A stretch of DNA of 64,000 bases from Micromonospora sp. WMMD882. GTDB lineage: Bacteria > Actinomycetota > Actinomycetes > Mycobacteriales > Micromonosporaceae. Below the pieces are notes generated by a model. That model saw only the letters and a program-made list of their open reading frames with translations. It had not been told where the DNA came from and did not search any database. Positions 41,901 to 50,235 of this stretch are shown piece after piece. Each line of letters starts with the position of its first letter. The stretch's first letter is position 1. Both the position numbers and the translations under genes were made by a program. The stretch covers positions 3,162,001 through 3,226,000 of the forward strand of contig NZ_CP114903.1 in NCBI RefSeq assembly GCF_027497255.1, given 5' to 3'.

Positions 41901-42035
41901 GCGCCGCCGTACCTGTACGCGGGGCCGATGACGTACCGGGAGCACCACGGGGACCGGCCGATGCGGATCCTGTGGGAGCTGGCGCATCCCCTGCCCGCCG
42001 ACGTGTACGCCGCCGCCCGCACCATCGCCGCGTGA
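38901..42035 (+). CDS. PLD nuclease-SF2 helicase-DUF3427 protein
   Basis: A 1044-residue protein. A helical N-terminal region leads to a phospholipase D-like nuclease domain with HAKAWLF (His 220) and SSNLSKAAL. An SF2 DEAD/DEAH helicase follows with ATGTGKT, VDEFHH, LGLTATPDR and QQLGRGLR. The C-terminal 200 residues (YSRNEACAAFG onward, ending with YREHHGDRPMRILWELAHPL) match DUF3427. This architecture is recurrent in bacterial defence and mobile islands and is thought to process DNA. It shares the strand with DarTG. The GTG at 38901 is the start. Confidence 0.9.
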   Translation: MSVPGRGVYEHLITRELAERLRHVDPALVAHGALEPADAPDVLARHLATLARRALRAVPGGADQLVRQVEVANRIAAGIAALAPAATGVEDEITDARRLLHAIAAPPTSPAVAAGFPVRPSAPLTTGTLLVNGRGQPRIGHEVVREMASAEQVDLLCAFVKWHGLRIVEPAIRELIARGGALRVITTTYLGATEQRALDRLVELGAQVRVSYETRTTRLHAKAWLFRRGNGLSSAYVGSSNLSKAALVDGVEWNVRVAEPEQPHVIGTFAATFTDYWTDQAFESYDPERDGDRLGRALRGERASGPGGPDAGPGSEIVGLDVRPYPYQAQVLADLDAERVVHGRWRNLVVMATGTGKTVVAALDYRRLARDRRVDSLLFVAHQEQILRQSRSTFRQVLGDGSFGELLVGGERPGRGQGRHVFASIQSLHRRDDLHPEAYDMVIVDEFHHAEAPTYTRLLELLRPRVLLGLTATPDRADGGDVRRWFDGRAAVELHLWEALERQLLAPFQYFGLHDDTDLSAVRWRRGQGYDRDELAGVYTGNHARARIILHNVREKIDVGRMRALGFCVSIGHAEFMAEWFTSHNVPSAAVTSALDGPARHALLRDFRAGKLRALFTVDLFNEGVDLPMVDTILLLRPTESATVFLQQLGRGLRLDDDKACLTVLDFIGAQHADFRFDRRWRALTGLGRRAVTDAVRDDFPSLPSGCHIELDRVAKDVVLRNLERALPTSRTGLVTELRRLGDVSLAEFLRDTGLEIEDVYRSAGLGGWAGLRRLAGLDAPAPGPDDRELGRAIGRLLHLDDPDRLDLLTRMADGEPAGDGTPEDDGTARERLRAMLHVSLWHRLPMDRTAEGLTRLRAEPARRAELRQVAEVLRDRIHRVTAPSPSPRLPLRVHARYSRNEACAAFGMPNPTSLREGVKWLEAERADLFFVTLVKSERHYSPTTMYADRAVTGTLFQWESQSTTSTRSPTGQRYVRHVARGSTVHLFVRRSRVPDGDLGAPPYLYAGPMTYREHHGDRPMRILWELAHPLPADVYAAARTIAA

Positions 42036-42077
42036 GCCCTGCGAGCGCCACGATCGGCCGGAGGGGGAGGCGGTCGG

Positions 42078-42119
42078 CCGTGCGGGTGGCGCCGGGAACC
42101 GCTGGCGCCACCCGCACGG
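42078..42119. terminator. bidirectional terminator
   Basis: A perfect 16-bp stem (CCGTGCGGGTGGCGCC at 42078-42093, inverse at 42104-42119) with a ten-base loop, between the helicase gene and the convergent small membrane-protein gene. Confidence 0.85.
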
Positions 42120-42126
42120 TCACGTC

Positions 42127-42348
42127 CTACCGGCGACGCCGCAGAGCGGTGACCAGCCGGAGAGCCAGCACCACCAGCACCGCCGCGCCGAGACCGAAGC
42201 CCAGGAGCTGGGCCGGGCCCAGCTCGCCGGCGTCCCGGCTGCTCTGGACGACCGCGACGATCGCGACGACCGCGACGGTCAGGCCGATCGCGGCGGCGGT
42301 CTCACCGCCGGTGGGGTTGCCCACCCATCCGCGCATCCGTTGTCTCAT
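42127..42348 (-). CDS. small two-helix membrane protein, possible RHS immunity partner
   Basis: A 73-residue protein with two membrane helices (AAAIGLTVAVVAIVAVVQ and LLGFGLGAAVLVVLALRLV) and an arginine tail. GGAGAGG stands before the ATG. It begins 61 bases after the stop of the RHS gene on the same strand. Because the RHS tip is hydrophobic, a membrane-located immunity role is plausible but inferred. No family recognised. Confidence 0.6.
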   Translation of the reverse strand: MRQRMRGWVGNPTGGETAAAIGLTVAVVAIVAVVQSSRDAGELGPAQLLGFGLGAAVLVVLALRLVTALRRRR

Positions 42349-42409
42349 GGTCCTCTCCTACCCGGGGAGCGTCACGGGCACGCCGATCTGAGCGGAATCA
42401 CGTCGGAGC

Positions 42410-45400
42410 TCAGCAGAGCAACGACTCGCCGACCCAGAGCGCCGCGTCGATCACCAGTCCCACGGCCAGGGACGTGCCACCGGAGAGCGGGGCGAAGTAG
42501 AGCCCCACGGCGGTCGCGGCTCCGGCGGCGAAGAACCCGGCGCTGCACCAACTGAAGTCGTTCCCGGTGGGGTCGACGTAGTTCACCGGGTTGCAGCCGG
42601 CGTAGGCGTACCGGTTGCCGTGTTGCGGGTTGCCGAGGAAGCTGAGGTTGTCCTGCTGGGTGAAGCGCCCCTGGACGGGGTTGTACCAGCGCTGTCCGAA
42701 CTTGGTGAGCGTGCTGGTCTGGTCGTACGTGCCGCCGGCGTAGCGGATCAGGTTGGTGTGCGGCAGGTTGTACTCGTCGCTGGTGAGCAGCTTGCCGTAC
42801 GGCTCGTAGGTGTACCGGGCCGACACCGTGCCGTCGGCCTTGACGATCGCCACCACCGAGCCGAGCCCGTCGAGCACGTACGCGTGGTCGGTGTTGGCGA
42901 TCCGCAGCCCCAGCGGGGTGCCGAGACCGTCGCGCTCGGCGTAGACCGGGGTGCCGTTCGGGTTCCACGACTGCAACCAGGGCATGCCGTGCTGGTCCTC
43001 GATGCCGTACCGGAGGGTGGTGGTCCCGGCGGCGGTCAGCTCGACCTGGTCGGTGCCGGCGTAGCTGTAGTTCGCCGAGCCGCCGCCACCGGACGTGGAG
43101 GTGAGCTGCTTGGCGGCGTTGTAGTTAAGCGTGCCGATGGACGGGGCGCTGGCCTTGGTCTGGTTGCCCCGGCCGTCGTAGGTGTTGTTGCTGGTGGTGA
43201 CCTGGTTGGCGGTGTTGAAGGTCAGCGTCTGGGTGGTGACGCCGTCGACCTTGACGCTGGTCCGGTTGCCGTTGGTGTCGTACCCGTACTCGTAGGTCTT
43301 GCCGTGGTGGTTGGTGGCCTTGGTGAGCCGGTTGCCGTCGTCGTAGCTGAACTGGGTGACGGCGCCGGTGGTCTCGTCCTTCTGCCACTGCCGCAGCCCG
43401 GTGTCGTCCTCCTCGTCGGTGGAGCAGCCCTGTCCGGCGACGTACTTCGCGTGGCAGTAGGAGACGTCGAAGACCGTGGCCGGGCTGGCCGAGTTGCGGG
43501 TGGCGGTGATCCGGGTGGGCCGGTCCGACCGGTCGTAGACGGTCTTGACCCGCAGCGCGTACGCGCTGTTGCCCTCGTTGGTGGCGAACCAGGTGTTCTC
43601 CCGGTTGCCGTCCTTGTCGTACGAGAAGTTGTAGCGGGTGCCGCCGGCGGTGTCCATCCGGACCAACCAGTTACGGGTGTTGTAGTAGTACTTCGTGCTG
43701 CCCCGGCCGTCGGTCAGCTCGGTCAGGTTGCCGACCGCGTCGTACCGGTAGTCCAGCGTGCCGCCGGCGTCGGTGCGCTGCCGGGTCCGGTTGAGGTTGT
43801 CGTGGACCCAGGTGGTGGTGCCGGTGGCGTCGGTCCGGCTGATCACGTTGCCGGCCCGGCCGTAGGAGAAGGTGACGCCGGCTGTGGGCGCGCAGCCGGA
43901 GTAGCTGATGCTGGTGATCCGGTCGTCGTTGCTGTAGTCGTACGTGGTGACGCAGCCGTCGGTGACGGTCTTCAGTCGACCCAGGTTGTCGTAGGTGAAG
44001 GTCTTCTCGGCCAGGCCGTTGCCGGTCGGCGGGGTCACCTTGGTCACCTGCTTGTTGCTGTCGTACGTGTAGGTGGTGGGGTTGCCGGTGTTGCCCGGGT
44101 CGGTGGAGTTCTTCACCGTGCCGTTGGTGTTGTACTCGACCTCGGCCTCGGCGGCGAGCGCGTCGGCGGTGGCGGTGCGGTTACCGGCCCCGTTGTAGGT
44201 GTACGTCGAGCTGTTGCCCTGCGTGTCGATCGACGACGAGGGCTGGAAGTTCGCCGTGGGGTTGGTCGAGGTCGCCGCGTTCGCGTACGCGGCCTCGGCG
44301 CTGGCCCCGGTCGGTGACACCGACTTGGTGATCGACTCGCCGGCGTTCGCTCCGAAGGTGTTGGTGATCTCCGCGCCTTCCGGCGACACCGACGACAGGA
44401 CGTCCTGGTACGGCGTGTACTGCTTGCTGCGGCTGTTGCCGGCCGGGTCGGTGACGCCGGTGACCCGCTTGTCGGCGTTGTGGTCGTAGACGGTGTGCGG
44501 CACCGCCGAGACCGGCTGGGAGAGGTCCTGCCGGGCGTCGGCGACCAGGGTCCGCGACGACGTCGGGTAGGCGAAACGGGTGGTGACGCCGTCCCCGGTG
44601 AGGTGGTTGAGGACCTGCTTCACCGAGGTCACCCGGTGCTGTCCGTCGTAGGTGATGGTGACGTACGCGTCGTCCTTGGGCCAGATCTTCACCAGGTCAC
44701 CGTTGGTGTCGTACTCGAAGGTGACCCGGCGGGACGAGGCCGCGCTCTGGATCGCGCTGAGCCGGTTGCCGCTGTCGTACTCGTAGCTGACCTCACGGAG
44801 GGTGCCGTACCCGTCGGACTGCCGGTAGCGGACCAGCCGGTCACCGGTGTAGCTGACGGTGGCGGTGCGGGCGCTGGTCACGCCCCGGTCCGAGGTGACC
44901 GTGGTCATCTTCCCCGCGCTGTACGCGAAGTCGGTGACGTTGCCGTTGCGGTCCTCGGTCCTGTCGAGCAGGCCGGCGGAGGTGAAGAAGAGCTTCCGGC
45001 CGTCGCCGTGTTCGGTGAGCTTCCACCCGGCGCCGTCGTCGGCGAGGGTGGCCTTGAACTCGCCGGGGGACGTGTAGCCGGAGCCGGACGCGGTGAACTT
45101 CCCGATCACGCCGTCGGCGGCGGCGTAGGTGACCGAGCCGTCGTCGGCCGGGTACAGCTTCACGTCCACACCGGAGCGGGTACGCCAGCCGGGGCCGTGC
45201 GCCCCGACCTCGAGGTCGCTGCCGAGCAGCAGGCTGTTGAAGGACGCCCCGACCGTCAGGTTCTGCGCGACGCCGGGCAGGGTCAGTTCGGTGCTGGTGA
45301 GCAGCAGGTTGCCGGAGGCCACGTTGACCTTGGTCGTCAGCCGGTCGGTCAGCGAGAACGAGATCTCGGTGCCGTTGCGTACCGGTCCGGTTCCCTTCGG

Positions 45401-45643
45401 CACGGACGGCGCGGCCCCGGCTGTCGACGGGCTGGTGACGCGTTTCGGTGAGTCGAAGAGCCACGTCTTCGACCCGGATCGTGGTGAGAACTCGGATTCG
45501 ACGGCCGGTGACGGCTTGTTCGACGCGACGCCAACCCGGTTGCCGCCCGGCGCGGCCTCCGCCCGGCTGCCGGTCGGCGCGACCAGCGCCGACGCGACGG
45601 CCACCGCGACCGCCACCCCCACCACTGCACTACGTTGCCTCAT
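42410..45643 (-). CDS. secreted RHS-repeat protein with hydrophobic C-terminal tip
   Basis: A 1077-residue exported protein with a signal peptide (VAVAVAVASALVAPTGSRAEA). Many YD/RHS repeats follow, for example YDAVGNLTELTDGRGSTKYYYN and YDDGNRLTKATN. The RHS core boundary (RYTYEPYGKLLTSDE, then NPVQGRFTQQD and NPVNYVDPTG) is intact. After DPTG only about 45 residues remain, rich in Gly, Ala and hydrophobic residues with two cysteines. RHS shells enclose and deliver C-terminal toxins; this tip is too short for an enzyme and might act on membranes. GGGAGAG precedes the ATG at 45643. Confidence 0.88.
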   Translation of the reverse strand: MRQRSAVVGVAVAVAVASALVAPTGSRAEAAPGGNRVGVASNKPSPAVESEFSPRSGSKTWLFDSPKRVTSPSTAGAAPSVPKGTGPVRNGTEISFSLTDRLTTKVNVASGNLLLTSTELTLPGVAQNLTVGASFNSLLLGSDLEVGAHGPGWRTRSGVDVKLYPADDGSVTYAAADGVIGKFTASGSGYTSPGEFKATLADDGAGWKLTEHGDGRKLFFTSAGLLDRTEDRNGNVTDFAYSAGKMTTVTSDRGVTSARTATVSYTGDRLVRYRQSDGYGTLREVSYEYDSGNRLSAIQSAASSRRVTFEYDTNGDLVKIWPKDDAYVTITYDGQHRVTSVKQVLNHLTGDGVTTRFAYPTSSRTLVADARQDLSQPVSAVPHTVYDHNADKRVTGVTDPAGNSRSKQYTPYQDVLSSVSPEGAEITNTFGANAGESITKSVSPTGASAEAAYANAATSTNPTANFQPSSSIDTQGNSSTYTYNGAGNRTATADALAAEAEVEYNTNGTVKNSTDPGNTGNPTTYTYDSNKQVTKVTPPTGNGLAEKTFTYDNLGRLKTVTDGCVTTYDYSNDDRITSISYSGCAPTAGVTFSYGRAGNVISRTDATGTTTWVHDNLNRTRQRTDAGGTLDYRYDAVGNLTELTDGRGSTKYYYNTRNWLVRMDTAGGTRYNFSYDKDGNRENTWFATNEGNSAYALRVKTVYDRSDRPTRITATRNSASPATVFDVSYCHAKYVAGQGCSTDEEDDTGLRQWQKDETTGAVTQFSYDDGNRLTKATNHHGKTYEYGYDTNGNRTSVKVDGVTTQTLTFNTANQVTTSNNTYDGRGNQTKASAPSIGTLNYNAAKQLTSTSGGGGSANYSYAGTDQVELTAAGTTTLRYGIEDQHGMPWLQSWNPNGTPVYAERDGLGTPLGLRIANTDHAYVLDGLGSVVAIVKADGTVSARYTYEPYGKLLTSDEYNLPHTNLIRYAGGTYDQTSTLTKFGQRWYNPVQGRFTQQDNLSFLGNPQHGNRYAYAGCNPVNYVDPTGNDFSWCSAGFFAAGAATAVGLYFAPLSGGTSLAVGLVIDAALWVGESLLC

Positions 45644-45950
45644 TACTCTCCCTATGCGCACTCCGGTGGACGGTTCCACCGGGTCGATGCCATGCATGAG
45701 TCACCGGCCACCACGTCACGGCACGACGGGTGGTCGGTTCGTTCGGAAAGATGGCAGGTGTCCGCCGCGGCACGGCGTTTCACGACCGCTGCCAGTGGTA
45801 CGGCGCCACGGAGCGGCGCCTCTCCCGGCTCGGGCGGCGTGCTGCCGGCCGGCGGGGCGCAGCGGTCAGGATTCGATGGACGTCACAGCGCGCGATTTCA
45901 TGAAGAGCCCCCGTGTGATGATTGCCGGACGACAATCTTCACTGAAAACT

Positions 45951-45969
45951 ATCGATCAGCATGATCGAT
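45951..45969. promoter_or_regulatory. palindrome in the gap upstream of the RHS gene
   Basis: ATCGATCA and TGATCGAT flank three bases, in an AT-rich patch of the 430-base gap 45644-46073. The gap holds no credible gene; it contains this palindrome and the terminator described next. Confidence 0.35.
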
Positions 45970-46011
45970 GTCAACGCCTCGACCCGGTGGAACGGATCCC
46001 GTAGCACGCCG

Positions 46012-46051
46012 ACGCCCCCGGTTCCCCGCCGTGGCGGGGAACCGGGGGCGT
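46012..46051 (-). terminator. terminator with 19-bp perfect stem
   Basis: ACGCCCCCGGTTCCCCGCC at 46012-46030 is the exact inverse of 46033-46051, with a two-base apex. It follows the stop of the minus-strand membrane protein gene by 22 bases. Confidence 0.9.
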
Positions 46052-46073
46052 GCCGGGAGAAGCTCCGTCGGTG

Positions 46074-46712
46074 TCAGACGGCGCTGCGGTCCCGGGCGGG
46101 CGCGGCGGCGGCGAACGTCTCGGTCACCGGGGTACGGGCGGCGTGCGCGAAACCCGCCAGGGAGAGCAGGAACAGCAGGCCGGCGCCGAGGTACATGGCC
46201 AGCGCGCCCTGCTGGGCCTTCACCCCGAACTCGCTGAAGCCGTACGAGGTGAGCAGCAGGCCGCGCAGCGTCTCACCCTTGAAGACGGTGTCCCGCTGGC
46301 CCTTGACCTGGGCGAGCTGCTTCTCCAGCTCCGGCAGGGCCGGGTCGTTCGTCTGCCGCGCCGCCGCCACCTTCCCCTGGAGCTCCCGCTCCGGGCCACC
46401 AAGGGAGGCGTACGTGTCGCCGCCGGCGATCGACTTGAGGTGCAGCCCGATGTACTCGTTGGCGTAGCACTCGGCCTGCTTGCCGGTGGTCATCAGTTGG
46501 CCGGCGTTCTCGACCAGGCAGTCGGCCTGCTTCTCCTCGTCGCTGAGGTTCTCCGCCGGGGTGAACCGGATGTTCTGCTCGCTCAACTGGTCGCGTACGT
46601 AGTCGTTGGCGAAGTTGGCGTTGGCGGTGAGCACGAGGCCGACGGCCAACAGCAGGACGGCCAGCCCGAGGCCACCGATGCTGAAGAGGATGTCGAGGGT
46701 CCGGCGCTTCAT
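46074..46712 (-). CDS. membrane protein with extracytoplasmic helical domain
   Basis: A 212-residue protein. Helix one is near the N-terminus (GGLGLAVLLLAVGLVLTANA) and helix two near the C-terminus (GALAMYLGAGLLFLLSLAGFA). The loop of about 130 residues between them is predicted helical and has two cysteines (ADCLVENAGQ, QAECYANEY). GGGAGA precedes the ATG at 46712. It is common in size and topology to uncharacterised actinobacterial proteins; I recognise no named family. Confidence 0.7.
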   Translation of the reverse strand: MKRRTLDILFSIGGLGLAVLLLAVGLVLTANANFANDYVRDQLSEQNIRFTPAENLSDEEKQADCLVENAGQLMTTGKQAECYANEYIGLHLKSIAGGDTYASLGGPERELQGKVAAARQTNDPALPELEKQLAQVKGQRDTVFKGETLRGLLLTSYGFSEFGVKAQQGALAMYLGAGLLFLLSLAGFAHAARTPVTETFAAAAPARDRSAV

Positions 46713-46849
46713 GTCGTTCTCCCGGGGGTGTGGGGGTTCGTCGACCATTTATCGGTGCGAATCCATGGTCGGTCGACGCCCCCGGCGGCGGGCAGGGCCG
46801 GAACTCCCGTACCGGCCCGGGACCTTCGGCCCCCGGCCCGGGACCTCGG

Positions 46850-49126
46850 TCAGGAGCCGGTGAGGGACGAGCCCAGGTCGGCGAGGCTGCCCGGCCTGCC
46901 GTAGAGGTAGCCCTGGCCATGCGCGCAGCCGATCGCGGCCACCGCGTCGTGCTGCCGGTCGGTCTCCACGCCTTCGGCCACCACCCGCAGGTCGAAGGCG
47001 TCGGCGAGGGTGCTGACCATGTTCACCGTGGCGTACGCGCGGGCGTCCTCGCCGAGCCGGGCCACGAACGACCTGTCGATCTTCAGCTCGGTGGCCGGGA
47101 TGCGGTGCAGGTAGCTCAGCGACGAGTAGCCGGTGCCGAAGTCGTCGATGGCGATGCGGATGCCCAGCTCCCGGAGCTGGCGGAGCCGGTCCAGCACCGC
47201 CTCGCTCCCCTCGATCAGGGCGGACTCGGTCAGCTCCAGGGTCAACGCGCGCGGAGCCAGACCGGCCGCCGCGGTCGCGCCGGTGACCGTGGCGATCAGG
47301 TCGGGCCGGCGCAGGTGCGCGGCGGCGATGTTCACCGCGATGGTCGCCTCCGGCGCGCCGCGTCGCCAGATGGCGGCGGCCCGGCACGCCTCGTGGATCA
47401 CCCAGCGGTCGATCGGCAGGATCAGGCCGGTCTCCTCGGCCAGTGGCAGGAACCGGCCCGGCGACAGCGTGCCCAGCCGGGGGTGCCGCCAGCGCACCAG
47501 CGCCTCCGCGCTGCTCACCTGACCGGTCTCCAGGTCGATGATCGGCTGGAACTGCAACTCCAACTGCCGCTCGTCGACCGCCCGGCGCAGGTCGGCGATC
47601 AGCTCGGCCCGGCTCACCGCCGACTCGCGCAGCTCCGGCGTGCAGGTCCGGTACGCGGACTTGCCGGCCGCCTTGGCCGCGTACATCGCGATGTCGGCGT
47701 CGCGCAGCAGGTCGCTGTGGGTGGCGTGCTGGGGGCCGTACTCGGCGATGCCGATGCTGGCGGACGGGTGGGTGCCGACGTCCTCCTCGTCGTCGGCGGG
47801 TCTGAGCGCGGTCAGCAACCGCTCGGCGAGCCGTTCCGGCGGCACCGGACGGTCGCCGTCGACCAGGACGGCGAACTCGTCGCCGCCGAGCCGGGCCACC
47901 GTGCCGTCCCCGTCGACCGCCTCGCACATCTTGTCGGCGATGCTGACCAGCAGGGCGTCCCCGGTGGCGTGCCCGAACCGGTCGTTGACCTGCTTGAACC
48001 CGTCCAGGTCGAGCAGCAGCACCGCGACCGGCTCCTCCTGGCGGATGGCCCGGCGCAGCCGGCGGGTGAACATCAGCCGGTTCGGCAGCCCGGTGAGCTG
48101 GTCGGCGTAGGCGAGCTGACGCAGCCGGGCGACCAGGCGGAGGTTCTCGTTGGCGGCCAGCCCCTGCCGCAGCGCCAGTACCGCCAGCAGCGCCAACACG
48201 CAGAGCATGATCAGCGTCGGGGTCTGCCCGGTGGGTTGGCGGGCCAGCAGCACCGCCACGATCGCGCCACCGACCGGCAGGTACGGCAGCGCCACCCGCC
48301 ACCATGGCGGCACCGGCGGGACGACCGTCTCGTCCAGGTCGGCGACCTCGGGCGGCGGGTAGCGGGTGGCGAGCCCGACCAGCAGGCAGGTCAGCGGCCA
48401 GCCCAGGTCGACCGGGTGCCCGGCGACGTAGCTGTCGTGGGCGAGCAGCCAGACGTAACCGACGTCGGCGGCGGCCCGGACGGTGAGGCTGGCCCCGAGC
48501 ACGGTCATCGGCCGCCAGCGCGGGCGGGCCGGCCCGGCCACCGCGACCAGGATGGTGAGCTGCACCAGGTCCAGCATCGGATAGACCAGGGCGAGGGTGT
48601 GCTCCGGCTCGGTGAGCTGGTCGGCGGCGACGTCCTGGAAGACCGCCACCCAGCCGATCGGCACCAGCGACAGCCCGACGATCACCCCGTCGAGCACCGT
48701 GCGGCCCCGGCCGACGGTGCTGTGCGGCGCGGTGGGGCTGAGCAGGAACGCGGTGGTGCCGAGGACGATGCCGGTGATGAAGACCAGACCGACCAGGCGG
48801 GTGTGCGGCACGTCGCCGCTGCTGGCCCGGTGCATCGCCCAGAGCGCCCGGGAGACCGCGGACAGCGCCATGGTGGCGGAGAGCAGGCTCCAGAACGGAC
48901 GCAACGCGGACGGGTGCCGGCGGGCCACGACCGCGCAGGCCACGGCCGCCCAGGCGGCCACGACGATCGCGCCCAGGTCGGCGACGAGGGCCGAGGCGGG
49001 CAGCCGGGCGGCGAGCCAGACCGCCTCGACGCCGATCACGGCAAGGACGACGAGCACGCCGACGCGCCCGGGGTGGGATCGGCCGGTCGAAACGACGGCG
49101 TCCCGGTTCACCTCCTGCGGCGGCAC
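46850..49126 (-). CDS. membrane-bound GGDEF-EAL cyclic-di-GMP protein
   Basis: A protein of about 758 residues. Roughly eight to ten membrane helices form the sensory N-terminus. The GGDEF domain keeps the active motif RLGGDEFAVL and the EAL domain keeps SAEALVRW and DDFGTGYSSLSYL. Both catalytic motifs are intact, so it may make and degrade cyclic di-GMP, with one activity usually dominant. A GGAG eight bases before a GTG at 49126 favours that start over the GTG at 49171. In filamentous actinomycetes cyclic di-GMP controls development. Confidence 0.93.
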   Translation of the reverse strand: MPPQEVNRDAVVSTGRSHPGRVGVLVVLAVIGVEAVWLAARLPASALVADLGAIVVAAWAAVACAVVARRHPSALRPFWSLLSATMALSAVSRALWAMHRASSGDVPHTRLVGLVFITGIVLGTTAFLLSPTAPHSTVGRGRTVLDGVIVGLSLVPIGWVAVFQDVAADQLTEPEHTLALVYPMLDLVQLTILVAVAGPARPRWRPMTVLGASLTVRAAADVGYVWLLAHDSYVAGHPVDLGWPLTCLLVGLATRYPPPEVADLDETVVPPVPPWWRVALPYLPVGGAIVAVLLARQPTGQTPTLIMLCVLALLAVLALRQGLAANENLRLVARLRQLAYADQLTGLPNRLMFTRRLRRAIRQEEPVAVLLLDLDGFKQVNDRFGHATGDALLVSIADKMCEAVDGDGTVARLGGDEFAVLVDGDRPVPPERLAERLLTALRPADDEEDVGTHPSASIGIAEYGPQHATHSDLLRDADIAMYAAKAAGKSAYRTCTPELRESAVSRAELIADLRRAVDERQLELQFQPIIDLETGQVSSAEALVRWRHPRLGTLSPGRFLPLAEETGLILPIDRWVIHEACRAAAIWRRGAPEATIAVNIAAAHLRRPDLIATVTGATAAAGLAPRALTLELTESALIEGSEAVLDRLRQLRELGIRIAIDDFGTGYSSLSYLHRIPATELKIDRSFVARLGEDARAYATVNMVSTLADAFDLRVVAEGVETDRQHDAVAAIGCAHGQGYLYGRPGSLADLGSSLTGS

Positions 49127-49222
49127 GGCGATCGCTCCGACTCTCTCTCCTGAGTCCACGCTGGACGGCACGTACCGGTCACGGGTGGCGAACGTGCAAA
49201 GCCTAACCAGGCTCCGCGTCCA

Positions 49223-49261
49223 CCGCTACCACTGAGCTGATTCCCTGCTCAGTGGTAGCGG
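49223..49261 (-). terminator. terminator after the nuclease operon
   Basis: CCGCTACCACTGAGC at 49223-49237 pairs exactly with 49247-49261 around a nine-base loop. Outer segments (CCAGGC and GCCTGG) can extend the structure. It lies between the end of the minus-strand operon and the GGDEF-EAL gene. Confidence 0.75.
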
Positions 49262-49336
49262 CACGGAGCTGCCTGGTCACCCTTTCCCGAAACAAACCTG
49301 TCATGTCGGCCGAACCCGGATCCCCCGGTCGGGGTG

Positions 49337-50235
49337 TCACGTCCACGCCTCGGCGGCGTCCCCCGTGGACCCGTCGGCGTCGCCGGTGACCCCGTCGGCG
49401 GTGGGCGGCGGGCCACCGTGCGTCCACGGGGTCTCCTCCACCGGCGGGAACGCCCCGGCCGGCAGGTACGCCTCCGACAGGGTGGTCCAGCACAGCCGCT
49501 CCCCCACCTCCGGCACGCTGCCCGGCGGCGGGGTCAACCCCCGGCCCATCCCGCCGGAGAGCTCCAGCACCACCTCGGTCCGCGCGCCGGCCACCGGGGT
49601 CACGAAGACCACCTTCGCCTTCTGGGTGGGCCGGGCCGGCGAGTACACGGTCGCGCCGACCGGCGGCGTCGGCTCGTCGGTGACCACCTGGATCCGGGGA
49701 CGCAACACCGGCCGTTTCCCGGTGTCGTCCACCCGGGTCGGATCGGCCAGGGTCACGTCCGCCACGAACGCCTCGCCGGTCAGCCGGTGCTCCGCCATCA
49801 CCAGCGGATCGTCGTAGGCGCGCTGGACGGCGTACGAGGTGAGCGCCCGTTCCAGCCGGTGCAGCTTCTGGGCGGCGGCCACCGCCCCGTCCCGGCGGGG
49901 CTGCGGCGCGCCACCGGCGTCGACGTGCTCGGCGAAAGCGGTGAAAGCGTCCCGGTCACCGGCCCAGCGCCCGGCCACCCGCGCCCCCGCCGGCAGACCA
50001 CGCAGCAACGCCACCCCGCGCCACATCAGCTCCCAGGTCGGCGCGAGCTGGTCGCGCAGCAGACCGGTCAGCTCCGCGTACGCCGCGCGCCGGGCGACCG
50101 GGTCGTCACCGGCCGCGGCGTGCGCCTCGATCGCCGGGAACAGGCGGGCGTTGTCGAACTCCGGGTCGGTGGCCGGACCGGCCGGCGGACAACGCGCCGG
50201 GTCCTCGGCCAGCAGGGCGGCCTGCGCGCCGGTCA
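49337..50235 (-). pseudogene. C-terminal part of a frameshifted gene (with 50233-50856)
   Basis: This frame continues the protein of 50233-50856 in another phase. The upstream part ends DPPSG-stop and this part reads on at the same place as LTGAQAALLAED, so inserting one base near 50235 joins them. It encodes about 299 residues, mostly helical with a beta-rich final third (VGATVYSPARPTQKAKVVFVTPV). No start codon is present at the junction; the only upstream ATG in frame (50392) would overlap the first part by 160 bases. Real mutation, sequencing error and programmed shifting are all possible. Family not recognised. Confidence 0.6.

Noticed and set aside
42620..44317. A 565-codon plus-strand frame antisense to the RHS gene
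   Set aside because: The Gly/Val-rich product reflects the repeats of the RHS gene on the other strand and has no domain.
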